DNA of 64,000 nucleotides from Micromonospora sp. M71_S20 (GCF_003664255.1 NZ_RCCV01000001.1:3906001-3970000), one strand, 5' to 3'; shown: positions 9,084-27,363, counted from the first letter of the stretch. Notes: generated from the sequence alone by a model not told the origin. Made by a program: numbers and translations.

Positions 9084-10211
9084 GTGCATCAAAGTCCGAC
9101 GACTCTGCTCCACCCACCCCTGCACGCCGTGCACGCCGAACTCGGCGCCCGGTTCACCGGCTTCGCCGGCTGGTCGATGCCGCTGCGCTACGGCAGCGAG
9201 ACCGCCGAGCACCGCGCCGTACGCGAACGTGCCGGCCTCTTCGACCTCAGCCACATGGGGCAGCTCGAGGTGTCCGGGCCGCACGCCGCGGCGGCGCTGG
9301 ACCAGGCGCTGGTCGGGCACCTGTCGGCGGTGCCGGTCGGCGGCGCCCGCTACACCATGCTCTGCGACGAGACCGGCGGCGTGCTCGACGACCTGGTCGC
9401 CTACCGGCTCGCCGCCGACCGGTACCTGCTGGTGACCAACGCCGTCAACACCCGCACCGCGCTGACCGCGTTGCACCTACGCTGCGCCGGACACGCGGCG
9501 ACCGTCGCCGACCACACCGCCGGGCGGGCCATCATCGCCGTGCAGGGCCCACGTGCCGCCGACACGGTGCGCGCCGTGGTCGGCGCGGAGCCGACCCGAC
9601 TCCGCTACTACACCGCCACCGCCGTGGACGTCGGTGGACGGCCGGCGATCGTCGCCCGTACCGGATACACCGGCGAGGACGGCTTCGAGTTCTTCCTCCG
9701 GGCCGCAGACGCGGAAGACGTCTGGCGCGCGCTGCTCGCCGCCGGCGCCGGGCACGGGCTGACGCCGGCCGGGCTGGCCTGCCGGGACACGCTGCGCATC
9801 GAGGCCGGGATGCCGCTGTACGGGTGCGAGCTGCACCAGGGCGTCACCCCCTTCGAGGCGGGCCTGGGACGGGTGGTGTCCTTCACCAAACCGGGCGACT
9901 TCGTCGGCCGGGCCGCGTTGGCCGAGCGCCGGGACGCCCGGGCCGCCACCGTCCTCGTGGGACTGACCGGGACCGGGCGACGCGTGCCGAGGACCGGCCA
10001 TCCGGTGGTCGCGCTGGCAGACGGCGTACCGGCGCGACCCGTCGGCGTGGTCACCAGCGGCGCGCTGTCACCGACGCTCGACCGGCCCGTCGCGATGGCT
10101 TACGTCCACGCCGACGCGATCGAGGCCCGGTCCCGGCTGGGCGTCGTCGTCCGAGGAGACACCGAGCCGGTGCGGATCAGCCCGCTGCCGTTCTACCGCC
10201 GTCCGCGCTGA
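9084..10211 (+). CDS. gcvT: Glycine cleavage system T protein (aminomethyltransferase)
   Basis: A 375-residue protein. It transfers the methylene of aminomethyl-lipoyl-GcvH to tetrahydrofolate and releases ammonia. Family motifs visible are GWSMPLRYGS near the N-terminus, FDLSHMGQLEV, the folate-site GYTGEDGFE (near 193-201), CRDTLRIEAGMPLYG and the C-terminal barrel. GTG 9084 is preceded by GAGGGAGG with a five-base spacer. It is the first gene after the glycine riboswitch. P-protein (gcvP) and lipoamide dehydrogenase genes are not in the window, so they must be elsewhere for a working complex. Confidence 0.95.
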   Translation: MHQSPTTLLHPPLHAVHAELGARFTGFAGWSMPLRYGSETAEHRAVRERAGLFDLSHMGQLEVSGPHAAAALDQALVGHLSAVPVGGARYTMLCDETGGVLDDLVAYRLAADRYLLVTNAVNTRTALTALHLRCAGHAATVADHTAGRAIIAVQGPRAADTVRAVVGAEPTRLRYYTATAVDVGGRPAIVARTGYTGEDGFEFFLRAADAEDVWRALLAAGAGHGLTPAGLACRDTLRIEAGMPLYGCELHQGVTPFEAGLGRVVSFTKPGDFVGRAALAERRDARAATVLVGLTGTGRRVPRTGHPVVALADGVPARPVGVVTSGALSPTLDRPVAMAYVHADAIEARSRLGVVVRGDTEPVRISPLPFYRRPR

Positions 10212-10245
10212 CGCGAACCGACCCATCCCCCCAGGAGTGACGACC

Positions 10246-10638
10246 ATGGACGTACCCGCGCGTCTGCGCTACAGCCGCAACCACGAATGGATCGACGACA
10301 CGGCCGAACCGGCGGCCGTGGGCATCACCGCGTTCGCCGCCGCCGCCCTCGGCGACATCATCTACGCCGAACTGCCCGAGCCGGGCACCCACCTGAGCGT
10401 GGGCGAGGTCTGCGGCGAGGTGGAGTCCACCAAGTCGGTGGCCGAGCTGTACATGCCGGTGAGCGGCGAGATCGTCGCCACCAACGAGGCGGTCGTCGCC
10501 GACCCGGACCTGATCGGCACCGACCCCTACGGGGCGGGCTGGCTGGTGCGGGTGCGGCTGACCGACGCGCCGGCGCTGATGACCGCCGACGAGTACCGCG
10601 CCTACCTGGCCGACGCCGACACGGCCGGTGCGGCATGA
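10246..10638 (+). CDS. gcvH: Glycine cleavage system H protein
   Basis: A 130-residue lipoyl carrier that shuttles the aminomethyl group between P, T and L proteins. The lipoyl-lysine motif [19 protein letters not shown] is complete, and the N-terminus (YSRNHEWI) is typical. ATG 10246 has AGGAG eight bases upstream; a GTG at 10237 overlaps that RBS and is less likely. The TGA overlaps the ATG of glyA (ATGA), so translation is coupled. Confidence 0.95.
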   Translation: MDVPARLRYSRNHEWIDDTAEPAAVGITAFAAAALGDIIYAELPEPGTHLSVGEVCGEVESTKSVAELYMPVSGEIVATNEAVVADPDLIGTDPYGAGWLVRVRLTDAPALMTADEYRAYLADADTAGAA

Positions 10639-11908
10639 CCCTCCTCGACCGTGAACTGATCGACGTCGACCCGGAGATCGCCGAGGCGGTCGCCGCCGAG
10701 CTGCACCGGCAGCGGCGGACCCTGGGCATGATCGCCTCGGAGAACCACGCGCCCCGGGCGGTCCTGGAGGCGCAGGGCTCGGTCCTCACCAACAAGTACG
10801 CCGAGGGCTACCCCGGCCGGCGGTACTACGGCGGCTGCGAGCACGTCGACACCGTCGAGCGCCTGGCGATCGAGCGGGCGAGGCGGCTCTTCGGCGCCGC
10901 GTACGCCAACGTGCAACCGCACTCCGGCAGCCAGGCCAACGCCGCGGTGATGGCGGCCCTGCTCGAACCCGGGGACACCATCCTGGGCCTCGACCTCGCG
11001 CACGGCGGCCACCTGACCCACGGGATGCGGATCAACTTCTCGGGCCGGCTGTACCGGGCGGTGGGCTACCAGGTGGACGCCGAGAGCTTCCTCGTCGACA
11101 TGGACGCCGTCGAGCGGCTGGCGCACGAGCACCGGCCGAAGATGCTGGTGGCGGGCTGGTCGGCGTACCCGAGGACCTGGACTTCGCGCGGTTCCGCCGC
11201 ATCGCCGACGCCGTCGGCGCGTACCTGCTGGTCGACATGGCGCACTTCGCCGGGCTGGTCGCCGCCGGGCTGCATCCCAACCCGGTGCCGCACGCCCACG
11301 TGGTCACCCTGACCACCCACAAGACCCTCGGTGGCCCGCGTGGCGGCGCCATCCTCAGCGCGGACACCGACCTGGCCCGGCGTCTCGACTCGGCGGTCTT
11401 CCCCGGCCAGCAGGGCGGCCCGCTGGAACACACCATCGCGGGCAAGGCGGTGGCGTTCCGCATCGCCGCCGGCGAGGAGTTCCGCGACCAGCAACGGCGC
11501 GCCCTGCGCGGAGCGCGGATCGTCGCCGGGCGCCTGGGCGCCGCCGACGCGCACGACGCCGGCATCCGGGTGGTCGGCGGCGGCACCGACGTGCACCTGG
11601 TGCTGGTCGACCTGCGCGCGGCGAAGCTGGACGGCCTCCAGGCGGAGCGGCTGCTCCAGAGCATCGACGTCACCGTCAACCGCAACGCCGTACCGTTCGA
11701 CCCCCGTCCGCCGATGGTGACCTCGGGACTGCGGATCGGCACGCCGGGGCTGGCCACCCGGGGCTTCGACGACGCCGACTTCGCCGAGGTCGCCGACATC
11801 GTCGCCACCGCGTTGACGACGGCCGAGGGCGGCGAGGAACTGCGGGCGCGGGTCCGCCGCCTCGCCGATCGGCATCCGCTCTACGCGGGCCCCACGGCCC
11901 GCCCGTGA
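10635..11908 (+). pseudogene. glyA: Serine hydroxymethyltransferase, frameshifted
   Basis: The product would interconvert glycine and serine using 5,10-methylene-THF. The first part (ATG 10635) shows [19 protein letters not shown] and [13 protein letters not shown]. At 11150-11175, right after [10 protein letters not shown], homology moves by -1 into another frame. It continues as [24 protein letters not shown] and the PLP-lysine motif [12 protein letters not shown], ending at 11908. The two parts sum to ~425 codons, a normal GlyA length, so a single base appears to be missing. Read without correction, the first frame ends at 11312 before the PLP lysine, giving no active enzyme. This is the second -1 shift in the catabolic island; a sequencing artefact is possible. 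Confidence 0.85.
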
Positions 11909-12013
11909 CCCAACCGCCGGGGCGCGTGCGGACGCCGTGCTCCCGGCGGCACCAACCCCGCCCGCCGCCGTCGGGCGACGGCATCGGGATTCGGCTCTCC
12001 GGAAAGGCGTTCC

Positions 12014-12949
12014 ATGCCGAACAAGCTCCTGCTCCTGGCCGCGGAGAACGACCGCATCCGCGCAGTGGTCTCGCGATCGTCCCTGACCCGAGGAATCGTC
12101 CAACGGTTCGTCGCGGGCGAGGAGGATCCTGAGGTGGTCGGGGTGGCCCGCCGGCTCGCCGGGGTGGGCCTCCAGGTCACGATCGACCACCTCGGCGAGG
12201 GGACGACGGCGCTCGCACAGGCCGAGGCCACCCGCGACACGTACCTCGCGCTGCTGTGGTCGCTGCACGCCGCGGACCTGGCCACCGCCGCTGAGGTCTC
12301 ACTGAAGGTCTCGGCGCTCGGTGGGTCGTTGCCGGGCGACGGGTACGGGCACGCCCTGCGGCTCACCCGCGACGTCTGTGCCGCCGCCGCGGCCGTCGGC
12401 TCAGGCGTCACGATCGACATGGAGGACCACACCACCGTCGACGCGACCCTCTCCCTGCTCGGCGACCTGCGGACGGAGTTCCCGTGGGTCGGCGTCGCCC
12501 TCCAGGCGTGCCTGCGCCGCACGGCGGACGACTGTCGGCGGCTCGCCCACCCGGGCAGCCGGGTCCGCCTGGTGAAGGGCGCCTACGCCGAACCCGCCTC
12601 GGTGGCGTTCGTGAAGAAGCGTCAGGTCGACGACGAGTTCCGGCAGTGCCTTCGCATCCTGATGGAGGGGCAGGGGTATCCGATGGTCGCCACCCACGAC
12701 CCGAAGCTCATCGAGTACACCCTGCACCTGGCGCGACAGGGCGGGCGGAGCGTCGAGGACTTCGAGTTCCAAATGCTGTACGGGATCCGCGAGAACGAGC
12801 AGCTGCGACTGGCCTCGGGCGGGAACCGGATGCGGGTCTACCTGCCGTACGGCCGTGACTGGTACGCGTACTTCATGCGGCGACTCGCCGAGAAGCCGGC
12901 GAACCTGCTGCTGCTGGCCCGCTCGTTCACGCCCGGTTCCGCCAATTGA
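12014..12949 (+). CDS. Proline dehydrogenase (monofunctional, FAD)
   Basis: A 311-residue PRODH-domain protein predicted to oxidise L-proline to 1-pyrroline-5-carboxylate with electrons going to quinone. Beta/alpha-barrel motifs are visible: KVSALG near 97, IDMEDH near 136, [10 protein letters not shown] near 190, and the C-terminal substrate site [17 protein letters not shown] near 280-296. The length fits stand-alone actinobacterial enzymes rather than bifunctional PutA. No partner P5C dehydrogenase is adjacent; the aldehyde dehydrogenase at 275-1684 is a conceivable but unproven substitute. A 105-base gap separates it from glyA and a 43-base gap from sdaA on the same strand, consistent with one operon. 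Confidence 0.9.
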   Translation: MPNKLLLLAAENDRIRAVVSRSSLTRGIVQRFVAGEEDPEVVGVARRLAGVGLQVTIDHLGEGTTALAQAEATRDTYLALLWSLHAADLATAAEVSLKVSALGGSLPGDGYGHALRLTRDVCAAAAAVGSGVTIDMEDHTTVDATLSLLGDLRTEFPWVGVALQACLRRTADDCRRLAHPGSRVRLVKGAYAEPASVAFVKKRQVDDEFRQCLRILMEGQGYPMVATHDPKLIEYTLHLARQGGRSVEDFEFQMLYGIRENEQLRLASGGNRMRVYLPYGRDWYAYFMRRLAEKPANLLLLARSFTPGSAN

Positions 12950-12992
12950 GCCACCGCCGCCGGGTGCGGCCGACGCGACAGGAAGTGCAGCC

Positions 12993-14363
<1,371 letters not shown>

Positions 14364-14571
14364 ACCGCTGCGGTGCGCGGAGTCGGGCCGGTGACGTCGG
14401 CACCTGCCGCATCCCGGCTCGGGACAACACCTGCGCGTCCCCCGCTCGGGGCCGACGCCTGTGCGACGATCGTCGGGCGTCGCGCCGACCGGTCCGTCCC
14501 GCCGGTCCGCCCACGCTACCGGTCTCTGGCAGGCAGGCGGAAAGGTCCCCGCGTACCCCTTGGAGAGCATG

Positions 14572-15948
<1,377 letters not shown>

Positions 15949-15950
15949 CG

Positions 15951-15979
15951 GGCCGCCGACGCCATCCGGCGCGGCGGCC
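15951..15979 (+). terminator. Hairpin after the flavin monooxygenase
   Basis: An 8-bp GC stem (GGCCGCCG, 15951-15958, with CGGCGGCC, 15972-15979) starts two bases after the stop codon. It is a likely factor-independent or structural terminator. Confidence 0.5.
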
Positions 15980-16096
15980 GCGGCACACGGTCCATCCGAA
16001 CGAGACGGCAGGAATGCATTTCGGGCCGATCGACCGAGAGGCCTCCGACTGGGGACGATCAATAGGTAAGGGGAGGAGATAATTCCCCGGCGCGGG

Positions 16097-16124
16097 TTGA
16101 CAGCCGCCCTCTCGCCGCTAACGT
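16097..16124 (+). promoter_or_regulatory. Promoter of the MFS gene
   Basis: TTGACA (16097-16102) and TAACGT (16119-16124) are 16 bases apart and lie 39 bases before the chosen ATG at 16163. The TTG inside this -35 box would also be an in-frame start codon, but its promoter role argues against that. Confidence 0.55.
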
Positions 16125-16162
16125 CGAGCCAGTTCGACTCGACCATCGGGGGAGGGCGCAGA

Positions 16163-17518
16163 ATGGTGCCGTTGGCCGCCGGGCAGAGGCGCAACGTCGC
16201 TTTGTTCGTCGTGGTCTCCCTGGTTTCCGGATTCGGCGGCACGGCAATGTCCCTGGTCGCCGGGATCTGGGTGATGGCCCTGACCAATTCCGCCAGCCTC
16301 GCCGCGATGGCGGGCTTCTGCGTCTTCTTCCCCACCCTCTTCGGGCCGTTGCTGGGCGCACTCGTCGACCGGTTACCCCGCCGGCCGCTGCTGGTCTGGA
16401 CGAACCTGGTGGTGGCCGCCTCGCTCCTGCTGCTGCTGGCCGTGCGGTCCGCTGATCAGGTCTGGCTGTTGTACGTCGTCATGCTCGGGTACGGGATCAG
16501 TTACGTGTTGCTCGACGCCGGTGAGGCCGCGTGGCTGCCGGCGGCGCTACCCGGTGACGCGCTGGGGCGGGTGAACGGCCTCCGCATGAGCGCGCAGGAG
16601 GGGGCCAAGCTCCTGGCGCCGCTGCTCGGCGCGGGTCTCTTCACGCTGCTGGGTGGGGCGGGGGTCGCGGCCCTTGCGGCCGTCATGCTGATCATCGCCG
16701 CCGCGCTCTACCGCCTCGTCCGGGCACCGGAGTCGCGGCCACCGGTGCGGCGACGGCGGATCGTGGACGAGACCTGGGAGGGCGTCCGGTTCCTGCTGGG
16801 CGATGCCCGCCTGCGGGCGATCGTGCTCGTCGGCGCGCTCGTCGTGACGATGTCCGGACTCACGACGGCCGCCACGTTCGCCGTGGTCGACGAGGGCCTG
16901 GGACTGTCGGTGGCGTTCATGGGCGTGCTGTCCTCCGCGCAGGGCGCCGGTGCTCTGGCCGGGGGCCTGCTCACCGGACGACTGATGGCCAGACGGGGGG
17001 AGGCACTGGTCGGGACGTTGGGCGCGGTCCTGTTCGCAGCCGGAACCGCGGCGCGCCTGCTGCCCTGGACGCCCGGCGTCGTGGCCGGCAGCGTCGTCGT
17101 CGGTGTGGGTCTGCCCTGGGCGGTGGTCGCGGCGATGACGGCGGTGCAACGACAGACGCCGCAGGACCTGCTCGGGCGGGTCGCCGGCACCGCCAGCACC
17201 GTCCTGTTCGGCCCGATGGCGATAGGCATTCCACTGGGCGCCTGGTTCGTCGCCGTCGCGGACTACCGCCTGACCCTCGTCGCGGTGGCGATCCTGACCG
17301 TGATCGGTGGCCTGCTGCTGACGGGCCGTGCGTCCATCACCAGGACCGAAGGTGAAGGCGTGGCAGGCGGAGGCGCGACGCCGGACAGGGCGGGCACGCC
17401 GGAGAGCGGGGTGGCGGTCGAGGGCGGATCCCCCGCGCGGCGGGGGAGCGCCGAGGCCGGCGTTCGCGTGTCGGACGGCGACGCGCACGGCCCGGTGGAG
17501 GCCCGCGAGGTCGGCTGA
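16163..17518 (+). CDS. MFS exporter (MFS_3 / transmembrane secretion effector type)
   Basis: A 451-residue membrane protein with about 12 hydrophobic segments and the MFS loop-2/3 signature DRLPRRPLL after the second segment. It most resembles the EntS-like, drug- and siderophore-exporting MFS group. ATG 16163 has GGGGGAGGG upstream. The last ~50 residues after the final helix are a low-complexity Gly/Ala/Glu tail. Its place just before the peptide cluster suggests product export or self-resistance, but it is followed by 548 bases without a gene and could serve the flavoprotein gene upstream instead. Confidence 0.82.
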   Translation: MVPLAAGQRRNVALFVVVSLVSGFGGTAMSLVAGIWVMALTNSASLAAMAGFCVFFPTLFGPLLGALVDRLPRRPLLVWTNLVVAASLLLLLAVRSADQVWLLYVVMLGYGISYVLLDAGEAAWLPAALPGDALGRVNGLRMSAQEGAKLLAPLLGAGLFTLLGGAGVAALAAVMLIIAAALYRLVRAPESRPPVRRRRIVDETWEGVRFLLGDARLRAIVLVGALVVTMSGLTTAATFAVVDEGLGLSVAFMGVLSSAQGAGALAGGLLTGRLMARRGEALVGTLGAVLFAAGTAARLLPWTPGVVAGSVVVGVGLPWAVVAAMTAVQRQTPQDLLGRVAGTASTVLFGPMAIGIPLGAWFVAVADYRLTLVAVAILTVIGGLLLTGRASITRTEGEGVAGGGATPDRAGTPESGVAVEGGSPARRGSAEAGVRVSDGDAHGPVEAREVG

Positions 17519-18066
17519 CCGCCCGGGGCGAGGGGGCGTCGCCTTCCTCGGTCCCGCCCGGACACCCACGCTCCTCGCCGACCACCCGCGTCGCCGGCTC
17601 TGCTCGTGATCGTCCTGCCCGGTACTTCGCCGGGTCGCCCCCGGCCCGTGTGGCGGGCCGCACCGGCCGACCACTGACTGTGCCCGGTCGGCGCGTGCCT
17701 TGCCGCGCGATACCCGGGCAGCCGGCGCCGCAGCCCGGCCTCGTGGCGAGGGCGCGGCCTGCGCGCTCGACTGCCCTCCACCGTGGACGGCCGGCTCGCG
17801 GTCGACGCCCGCGCCGACGACACCCGCGCCGTCGGATCCCGCCCCGACGGACCCTGGGCCGGCGTGACCGTGTCCCGCCGGCGGGACACGGCGGGCGTTT
17901 CCCGAAGCGTCGGAAACGGTACGGGCGATCCGGCGACCGGCCGACGAAGGTGAGCTGACAGGCCGGCCGAACAGAATCATCGGGACGCCGTACGGCAGCC
18001 GATGTCGAGACCCTGACGGAACTGATCGCGGGTCTCACGTACGGCCCGAATCGAGAGGGCCTGATC
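17519..18066. other. 548-bp gap without a convincing gene
   Basis: No reading frame here has a credible start, RBS and protein-like composition. The notable content is the 18-bp perfect palindrome at 17871-17888. The final ~70 bases are less GC-rich and lead to GAGAGG (18053-18058), the RBS of the aminotransferase gene, so the promoter of the NRPS cluster probably lies in this gap; I cannot place its -35/-10. Confidence 0.5.
17871..17888. repeat. 18-bp perfect palindrome, left copy
   Basis: TGTCCCGCCGGCGGGACA is a perfect dyad with no loop. An identical 18-mer occurs at 44684-44701, beyond the LmbU-type regulator at the other end of the NRPS cluster. It could be a regulator site or a terminator hairpin. 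This copy is 180 bases before the first cluster gene. Confidence 0.6.
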
Positions 18067-19287
18067 TTGACAAGTCCGACGCGGCCCGGAGTTCCGTATC
18101 CCACGCTGGGCAGCATTCTCGGTGACGAGGAAGTAAGGGCCGTCGCCGATGTGCTGTTGTCGCGCGAGCGGTTGTCGCAGGGCTCCTGGAGGCGCAGGTT
18201 CGAGGAAGCGTTCAAGACCTACACGGGTGCCGCGCACGCCCTCACGGTGACCAGTGGAACCGTCGCTCTCCGGCTGGCGATCCAACTCCTGGATCTGCGA
18301 GCGGGCGACGAGGTCGTGGTGACGCCGCAGACCTACCAGGCGACGGCGCAGCCGCTTCTCGACTACCCGGCGACGGTGCGCTTCTGCGACATCGATCCGA
18401 ACTCGCTGAACGTGGACGTGAACAGGCTCGCGGAGTTGGTGAACCACCGCACGAAGGCGGTGATCATCGTTCACTACGGTGGCCTGCCGGCCGACATGGC
18501 CGCCATCCGGGAACTGTCAAAGCGCCACGACTTCGTCATCATCGAGGACTGCGCCCACGCACTCGGTGCCGAGTACCTCGGCGAACGGCCGGGCGTGCTC
18601 GGAGACATCGGTTGCTTCAGCTTCCACTCGACGAAGAACATCACCACCCTCGGCGAGGGCGGCATGCTGACGCTGGACCGCGACGACTGGGCCGAGCGCA
18701 TCACCCGGCTGCGCAACAACGAATGCGACGCGGTGTACCGGCCGGCCGTACCGGACCTGCCAAAGGTGCCCCGCGCCATGTTCGACGGGCTGGCCCACAG
18801 CAGCGAGTGCGTCGGCGTACGCGCCGCCGGCACCAACGCGACGCTGAGCGAGCCGGCCGCCGCCGTCGGCCTGGTGCAACTCCGGAAGCTGGCCGCGCTC
18901 ACCGAGGCGAGGCGACGCGTCGCGGCTCAGCTCGACGAGGCTCTCGCGGCCCATCCGGGTGTACGCCTCCAACTGGCTCCCGACGGCGTTCGACACTCGT
19001 ACCACCTGTACACGATGTTCGTCCGGCCGGAGCAGGGGATCGTGCGGGACCGGGTCGTCGAGCGCCTGGTGCAGCTCGGGGTGGACGTGTGGCTGCGGTA
19101 CTTCCCGGTGCATCTGCTACCCGAGTGGCGTAACCGGGGCAACGGGCTCGGCGACTGCCCGGTCGCCGAACGGTGCTGGTTCGAGGAGCAGATCAACCTG
19201 CCGTGCCACCCGGCCTTCGGCGATGTCGACGTGAAGACGATGGTCGCCGCGCTCGGCGACGCGCTGGACTACGGAACCCGTTCCTAG
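18067..19287 (+). CDS. DegT/DnrJ/EryC1/StrS-family PLP aminotransferase
   Basis: A 406-residue PLP enzyme. TSGTVALRLA (near 60) binds the phosphate, EDCAHALGAEY (near 161-171) supplies the aspartate that pairs with the pyridine nitrogen, and FSFHSTKNITTLGEGG (near 184-199) holds the PLP lysine. Members aminate keto-sugars or make aminated precursors such as 3-amino-5-hydroxybenzoate; no sugar-nucleotide genes are nearby, so a non-sugar keto substrate for the peptide is likelier here. The only reasonable start is TTG 18067, with GAGAGG eight bases upstream. It is the first gene of the NRPS cluster; a flavoenzyme follows 22 bases later. Confidence 0.85.
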   Translation: MTSPTRPGVPYPTLGSILGDEEVRAVADVLLSRERLSQGSWRRRFEEAFKTYTGAAHALTVTSGTVALRLAIQLLDLRAGDEVVVTPQTYQATAQPLLDYPATVRFCDIDPNSLNVDVNRLAELVNHRTKAVIIVHYGGLPADMAAIRELSKRHDFVIIEDCAHALGAEYLGERPGVLGDIGCFSFHSTKNITTLGEGGMLTLDRDDWAERITRLRNNECDAVYRPAVPDLPKVPRAMFDGLAHSSECVGVRAAGTNATLSEPAAAVGLVQLRKLAALTEARRRVAAQLDEALAAHPGVRLQLAPDGVRHSYHLYTMFVRPEQGIVRDRVVERLVQLGVDVWLRYFPVHLLPEWRNRGNGLGDCPVAERCWFEEQINLPCHPAFGDVDVKTMVAALGDALDYGTRS

Positions 19288-19309
19288 TGACGGTTGAGGG
19301 GAGCAGCTG

Positions 19310-20466
19310 ATGGCGAACGCGGACAGGACCTTCGACGTCGCCGTGATCGGCGGTGGTGCCGTCGGGCTCGCGGCGGCGTGGCAGGCGAGCGCCGCGGGGT
19401 TGTCCGTGGTGCTCTTCGAGCGGGGACCGCTCTTCCACGACAACGGAAGCTCCGGCGGTGCCGAACGGCAGTGGCGTGTCCAGTACAGCGAGGAACCGTT
19501 GGCCCGCTTGGTGCTCGCGTCCGTTCCGATGTGGGACCGACTGGAACAGGCCATCGACCGTCCGCTCATCCATCGCACCGGCAGCCTGTGGTTCGGCGAC
19601 ATCGACCAGGACAGCAACGAGGGGCAGATCCGGGCGGCGGCGGACGTACTGGAACGACTGTCGCTCCGCTACGAGTGGCTCGGTGCCCGGGACATCGAGA
19701 AGCGGTACGGGTTCGCCGACCTGCCGGAGCACTACCAGGGTTTCCACCAGCCCGACGGCGGCGTGATCGACGTGCGGGGCACGCTCTGGGCGCTGTACAC
19801 GCTGGCGGTGGCCAGCGGGGCCGAGATCCGACCCCAGGTCACCGTCCTGGGCCTGGAGCCCACCGCCGCCGACGTGGAGGTGGCCACCGTCGACGGCAGC
19901 GTCCGCGCCCGCGCCGTGGTCGTCGCCGCCGGTGCGGGCACCACACCGTTGCTGGAAGCGCTGGGTCTCCGGCTCGGGATGCGGACCTTCGAGATGCCGT
20001 CGGCCTACTTCCGGTTGCGGGACCCGTCGGTCGACTATCCGACGTGGTTCGCCTTCGAACCGACAACCGAGGCCGATGACGCGCTCTACTACGGGTTCGG
20101 TCGCAATCCGTGGGGTCGCCGGGACGTGGTCCGGGTCGCGCCCGACTCGGAGGCGCACCCCCTTCCGGACGCCGCGCAGGCCACCGGCGTGCCCCGGGAC
20201 GACGACCTGCGCGGGCTCTCCGCGTGGGTGGCCCGGCACCTGCCGAACCTCGAGCCGACGCCCCTGCAGGCGTCGACATGCCTGGTCACCCTGCCCGAGG
20301 AGCATCATCAGGCGTTCCGTGTGGGCCGGGTCCCGGGCGCCGAACGAGTCGTCTACTGCACCTCGGGCTGGATCTTCAAGTTCGTCCCGATGCTGGGCCA
20401 GGTCTGTGTCGACCTGGCGCTGCGTGGCGCGGTGGCCCGTGACGTAGCCGACCTCCTGCCGGGCTC

Positions 20467-20470
<4 letters not shown>
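19310..20470 (+). CDS. FAD-dependent amine/imino-acid oxidase (sarcosine-oxidase-like)
   Basis: A 386-residue DAO-superfamily flavoenzyme like monomeric sarcosine, N-methyltryptophan and pipecolate oxidases. It has the FAD motif VAVIGGGAVGLAAAWQA (near 10-26) and the NGSSGGAERQWR segment (near 45-56) that lies by the flavin in this family. The C-terminal CTSGWIFKFVPMLG corresponds to the region that usually carries the covalent-FAD cysteine (Cys in YCTSGW, near 348). It would oxidise a secondary amine or cyclic imino acid to an imine. With an ornithine-cyclodeaminase-like gene and piperazate genes in the same cluster, a proline-, pipecolate- or piperazate-type substrate is plausible. ATG 19310 follows GGGGAG; its stop overlaps the NRPS start (ATGA). 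Confidence 0.82.
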
Positions 20471-25558
<5,088 letters not shown>

Positions 25559-25572
<14 letters not shown>

Positions 25573-26536
25573 CGGTGCGACGGTGCGATCCATGCTGTCG
25601 CCTCAGGACCTGGTGCAAGCGATGGGCGAGGCGCTGGCCGATTTCAGCACCGGTCGCGTCCCGCAACACCCACGGGTGACCGTGGAGTCGACGACCAGCC
25701 CGGGACGGGTACTCATCATGCCGTCGGCCAGCGCCGACGCGGGGATGGGCCTGAAGGTGCTGTCCATGTTCGACCGCAGCGCCGAACGCGGTCTCCCGCA
25801 CGTGCAGGGCGTGCTGATCCTCCTGGATCCGACATACGGGGAGCCGCTCGCGGTCATCGACGGAGTCGCGCTGACCGAGATCCGGACGGCCGCGGTGACC
25901 GCCCGCGCCACCGCGCTGCTGGCCCGGCCCGACGCGTCGCGTCTGGCCGTCATCGGCGCCGGCGTGCAGGGCCGGGCGCATCTGGTCGCCCTCGCCGGCC
26001 TGCGGGACTGGTCACGGATCACCGTGTCCAGCCGGACCGTCGCACGCGCCGAGCAACTCGTCGGGTGGGCACGGCGACAGGGTCTGCCGGCGGAGCTGAG
26101 CGAGGATCCGGACGCGGCCGTCAAGGACGCCGACGTGATCTGCACGACGACCTCCTCGGCCGGCCCGGTCGTCGCGGACAGCAGCATCGCCCCCGAGGGC
26201 GTGCACATCAACGGCGTGGGGGCGTTCGGGGCGACCTGTCGGGAACTGCCGACCGCCCTGGTGCGCCGCGCCGAGGTCTACGTGGACAGCCGCGATGCGG
26301 CCCTGCGTGAGGCCGGCGACGTGCTGGTGCCGATCGCCGAGGGCGCTCTCGACGCCAGCCACATCCAGGCCGAAATCGGCGAGGTGATCGCCGGGCGGCA
26401 CCCGGGCCGTACCGATCCCCGCGCCACCACCCTGTTCAAGTCGCTCGGTCTGGCCGTGGAGGATCTCGTAGCCGCCCGCCTCGTGTACGAGCGGGCGGTC
26501 GAACGCGACGCCGGTGTCGTGGTGGGTGCGAGTTGA
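25559..26536 (+). CDS. Ornithine cyclodeaminase / mu-crystallin family NAD(P)-binding enzyme
   Basis: A 325-residue protein of the OCD/mu-crystallin family. It shows the Rossmann motif AVIGAGVQGRAH (near 128-139), LTEIRTAAVTA (near 107-117) and TTTSSAGPVV (near 196-205). Members cyclise ornithine to proline, act as alanine dehydrogenases, or reduce cyclic imines. In this cluster it could supply proline, or reduce an imine made by the sarcosine-oxidase-like enzyme; sequence alone does not decide. ATG 25559 was chosen because GGGAGGGA lies ~9 bases upstream. It sits inside the end of the NRPS gene, and its TGA overlaps the thioesterase start, indicating tight co-translation. Confidence 0.85.
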
Positions 26537-27363
26537 CCGCCGCGACGCGCGACCCGGCGTCGAACGGCCAGCCCGATGACCGGGACCGGCGGGAGGAGCG
26601 GGCGTTCCGGCCTGTCGGCCGGGTCACGGGCGACCGCCCGCAGATGTTCTGCCTCCCGTACGCCGGCGGGTCGGCGAACGGCTACGACAGTTGGCTGCCG
26701 CTGCTTTCCCGCGCGCTGGACGTCTGGGCCGCCGAGCTTCCCGGCCGGGGCACCCGGTTCCACCTGCCTGCCGCCCGGGACGTCGGCGAACTCACCGGCC
26801 AGCTCGTCGACGAGATCGAGCCCCTGCTGACCGACCAGGTCGTGCTGTTCGGACACAGCATGGGCGCCGTCCTCGCGCTGGAACTGGCCCTCCGCCTACA
26901 GGCCCGCGGGGCACCGCTGTCGTGCCTGGTCGTCTCGGGCCAACCCGCCCCGGCGTGGCCGCGCGAGAACCGCCTGCACCTGCTCGACGACGCGCAGCTG
27001 ACCGTCGCGATGAAGGCGATGGGCGGCACGCCGCCCGAGGTGTTCGACTCCGCCGAACTGCTGGAGCTGATGCTGCCGATCCTGCGCGCGGACCTCCGCA
27101 TGGTCGAGAACCACCGCTTCACGCCGGGGGCGGTCGTCCGGTGCCCCCTTGTCGCGTACGGCTCGGTCGACGACCCAGACGCGACCGAGCCCGCGATCGC
27201 GGGCTGGGCGGACGTCACCGAAGGCACGTTCGAGTCACGCATGTTCCCCGGGGACCACTTCTACTTCCAGCAGCACCCCCAGGCGGTCGCCGTCGATCTC
27301 ACCCGGCGCCTGCTACGTCACCTGTCCACCCCCGACGGGGCGATCTCGGGAGGATCCCAGTGA
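26533..27363 (+). CDS. Type II thioesterase
   Basis: A 276-residue alpha/beta hydrolase of the NRPS/PKS editing thioesterase family. The nucleophile elbow is GHSMG (near 99-103), the acid is in YGSVDDPD (near 209-216) and the histidine is in GDHFYF (near 240). [13 protein letters not shown] near the N-terminus is diagnostic. Such enzymes usually clear misprimed carrier domains. Because no NRPS here carries its own thioesterase, it may also release the finished peptide. The likely start is TTG 26533, overlapping the preceding stop (TTGA); an internal ATG 26644 would remove conserved sequence. The stop overlaps the MbtH start. Confidence 0.92.
   Translation: MTAATRDPASNGQPDDRDRREERAFRPVGRVTGDRPQMFCLPYAGGSANGYDSWLPLLSRALDVWAAELPGRGTRFHLPAARDVGELTGQLVDEIEPLLTDQVVLFGHSMGAVLALELALRLQARGAPLSCLVVSGQPAPAWPRENRLHLLDDAQLTVAMKAMGGTPPEVFDSAELLELMLPILRADLRMVENHRFTPGAVVRCPLVAYGSVDDPDATEPAIAGWADVTEGTFESRMFPGDHFYFQQHPQAVAVDLTRRLLRHLSTPDGAISGGSQ

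Noticed and set aside
16097..16162. Upstream TTG start for the MFS gene
   Set aside because: The TTG is part of a TTGACA -35 box with a -10 at 16119-16124; ATG 16163 has a clear GGGGGAGGG site.
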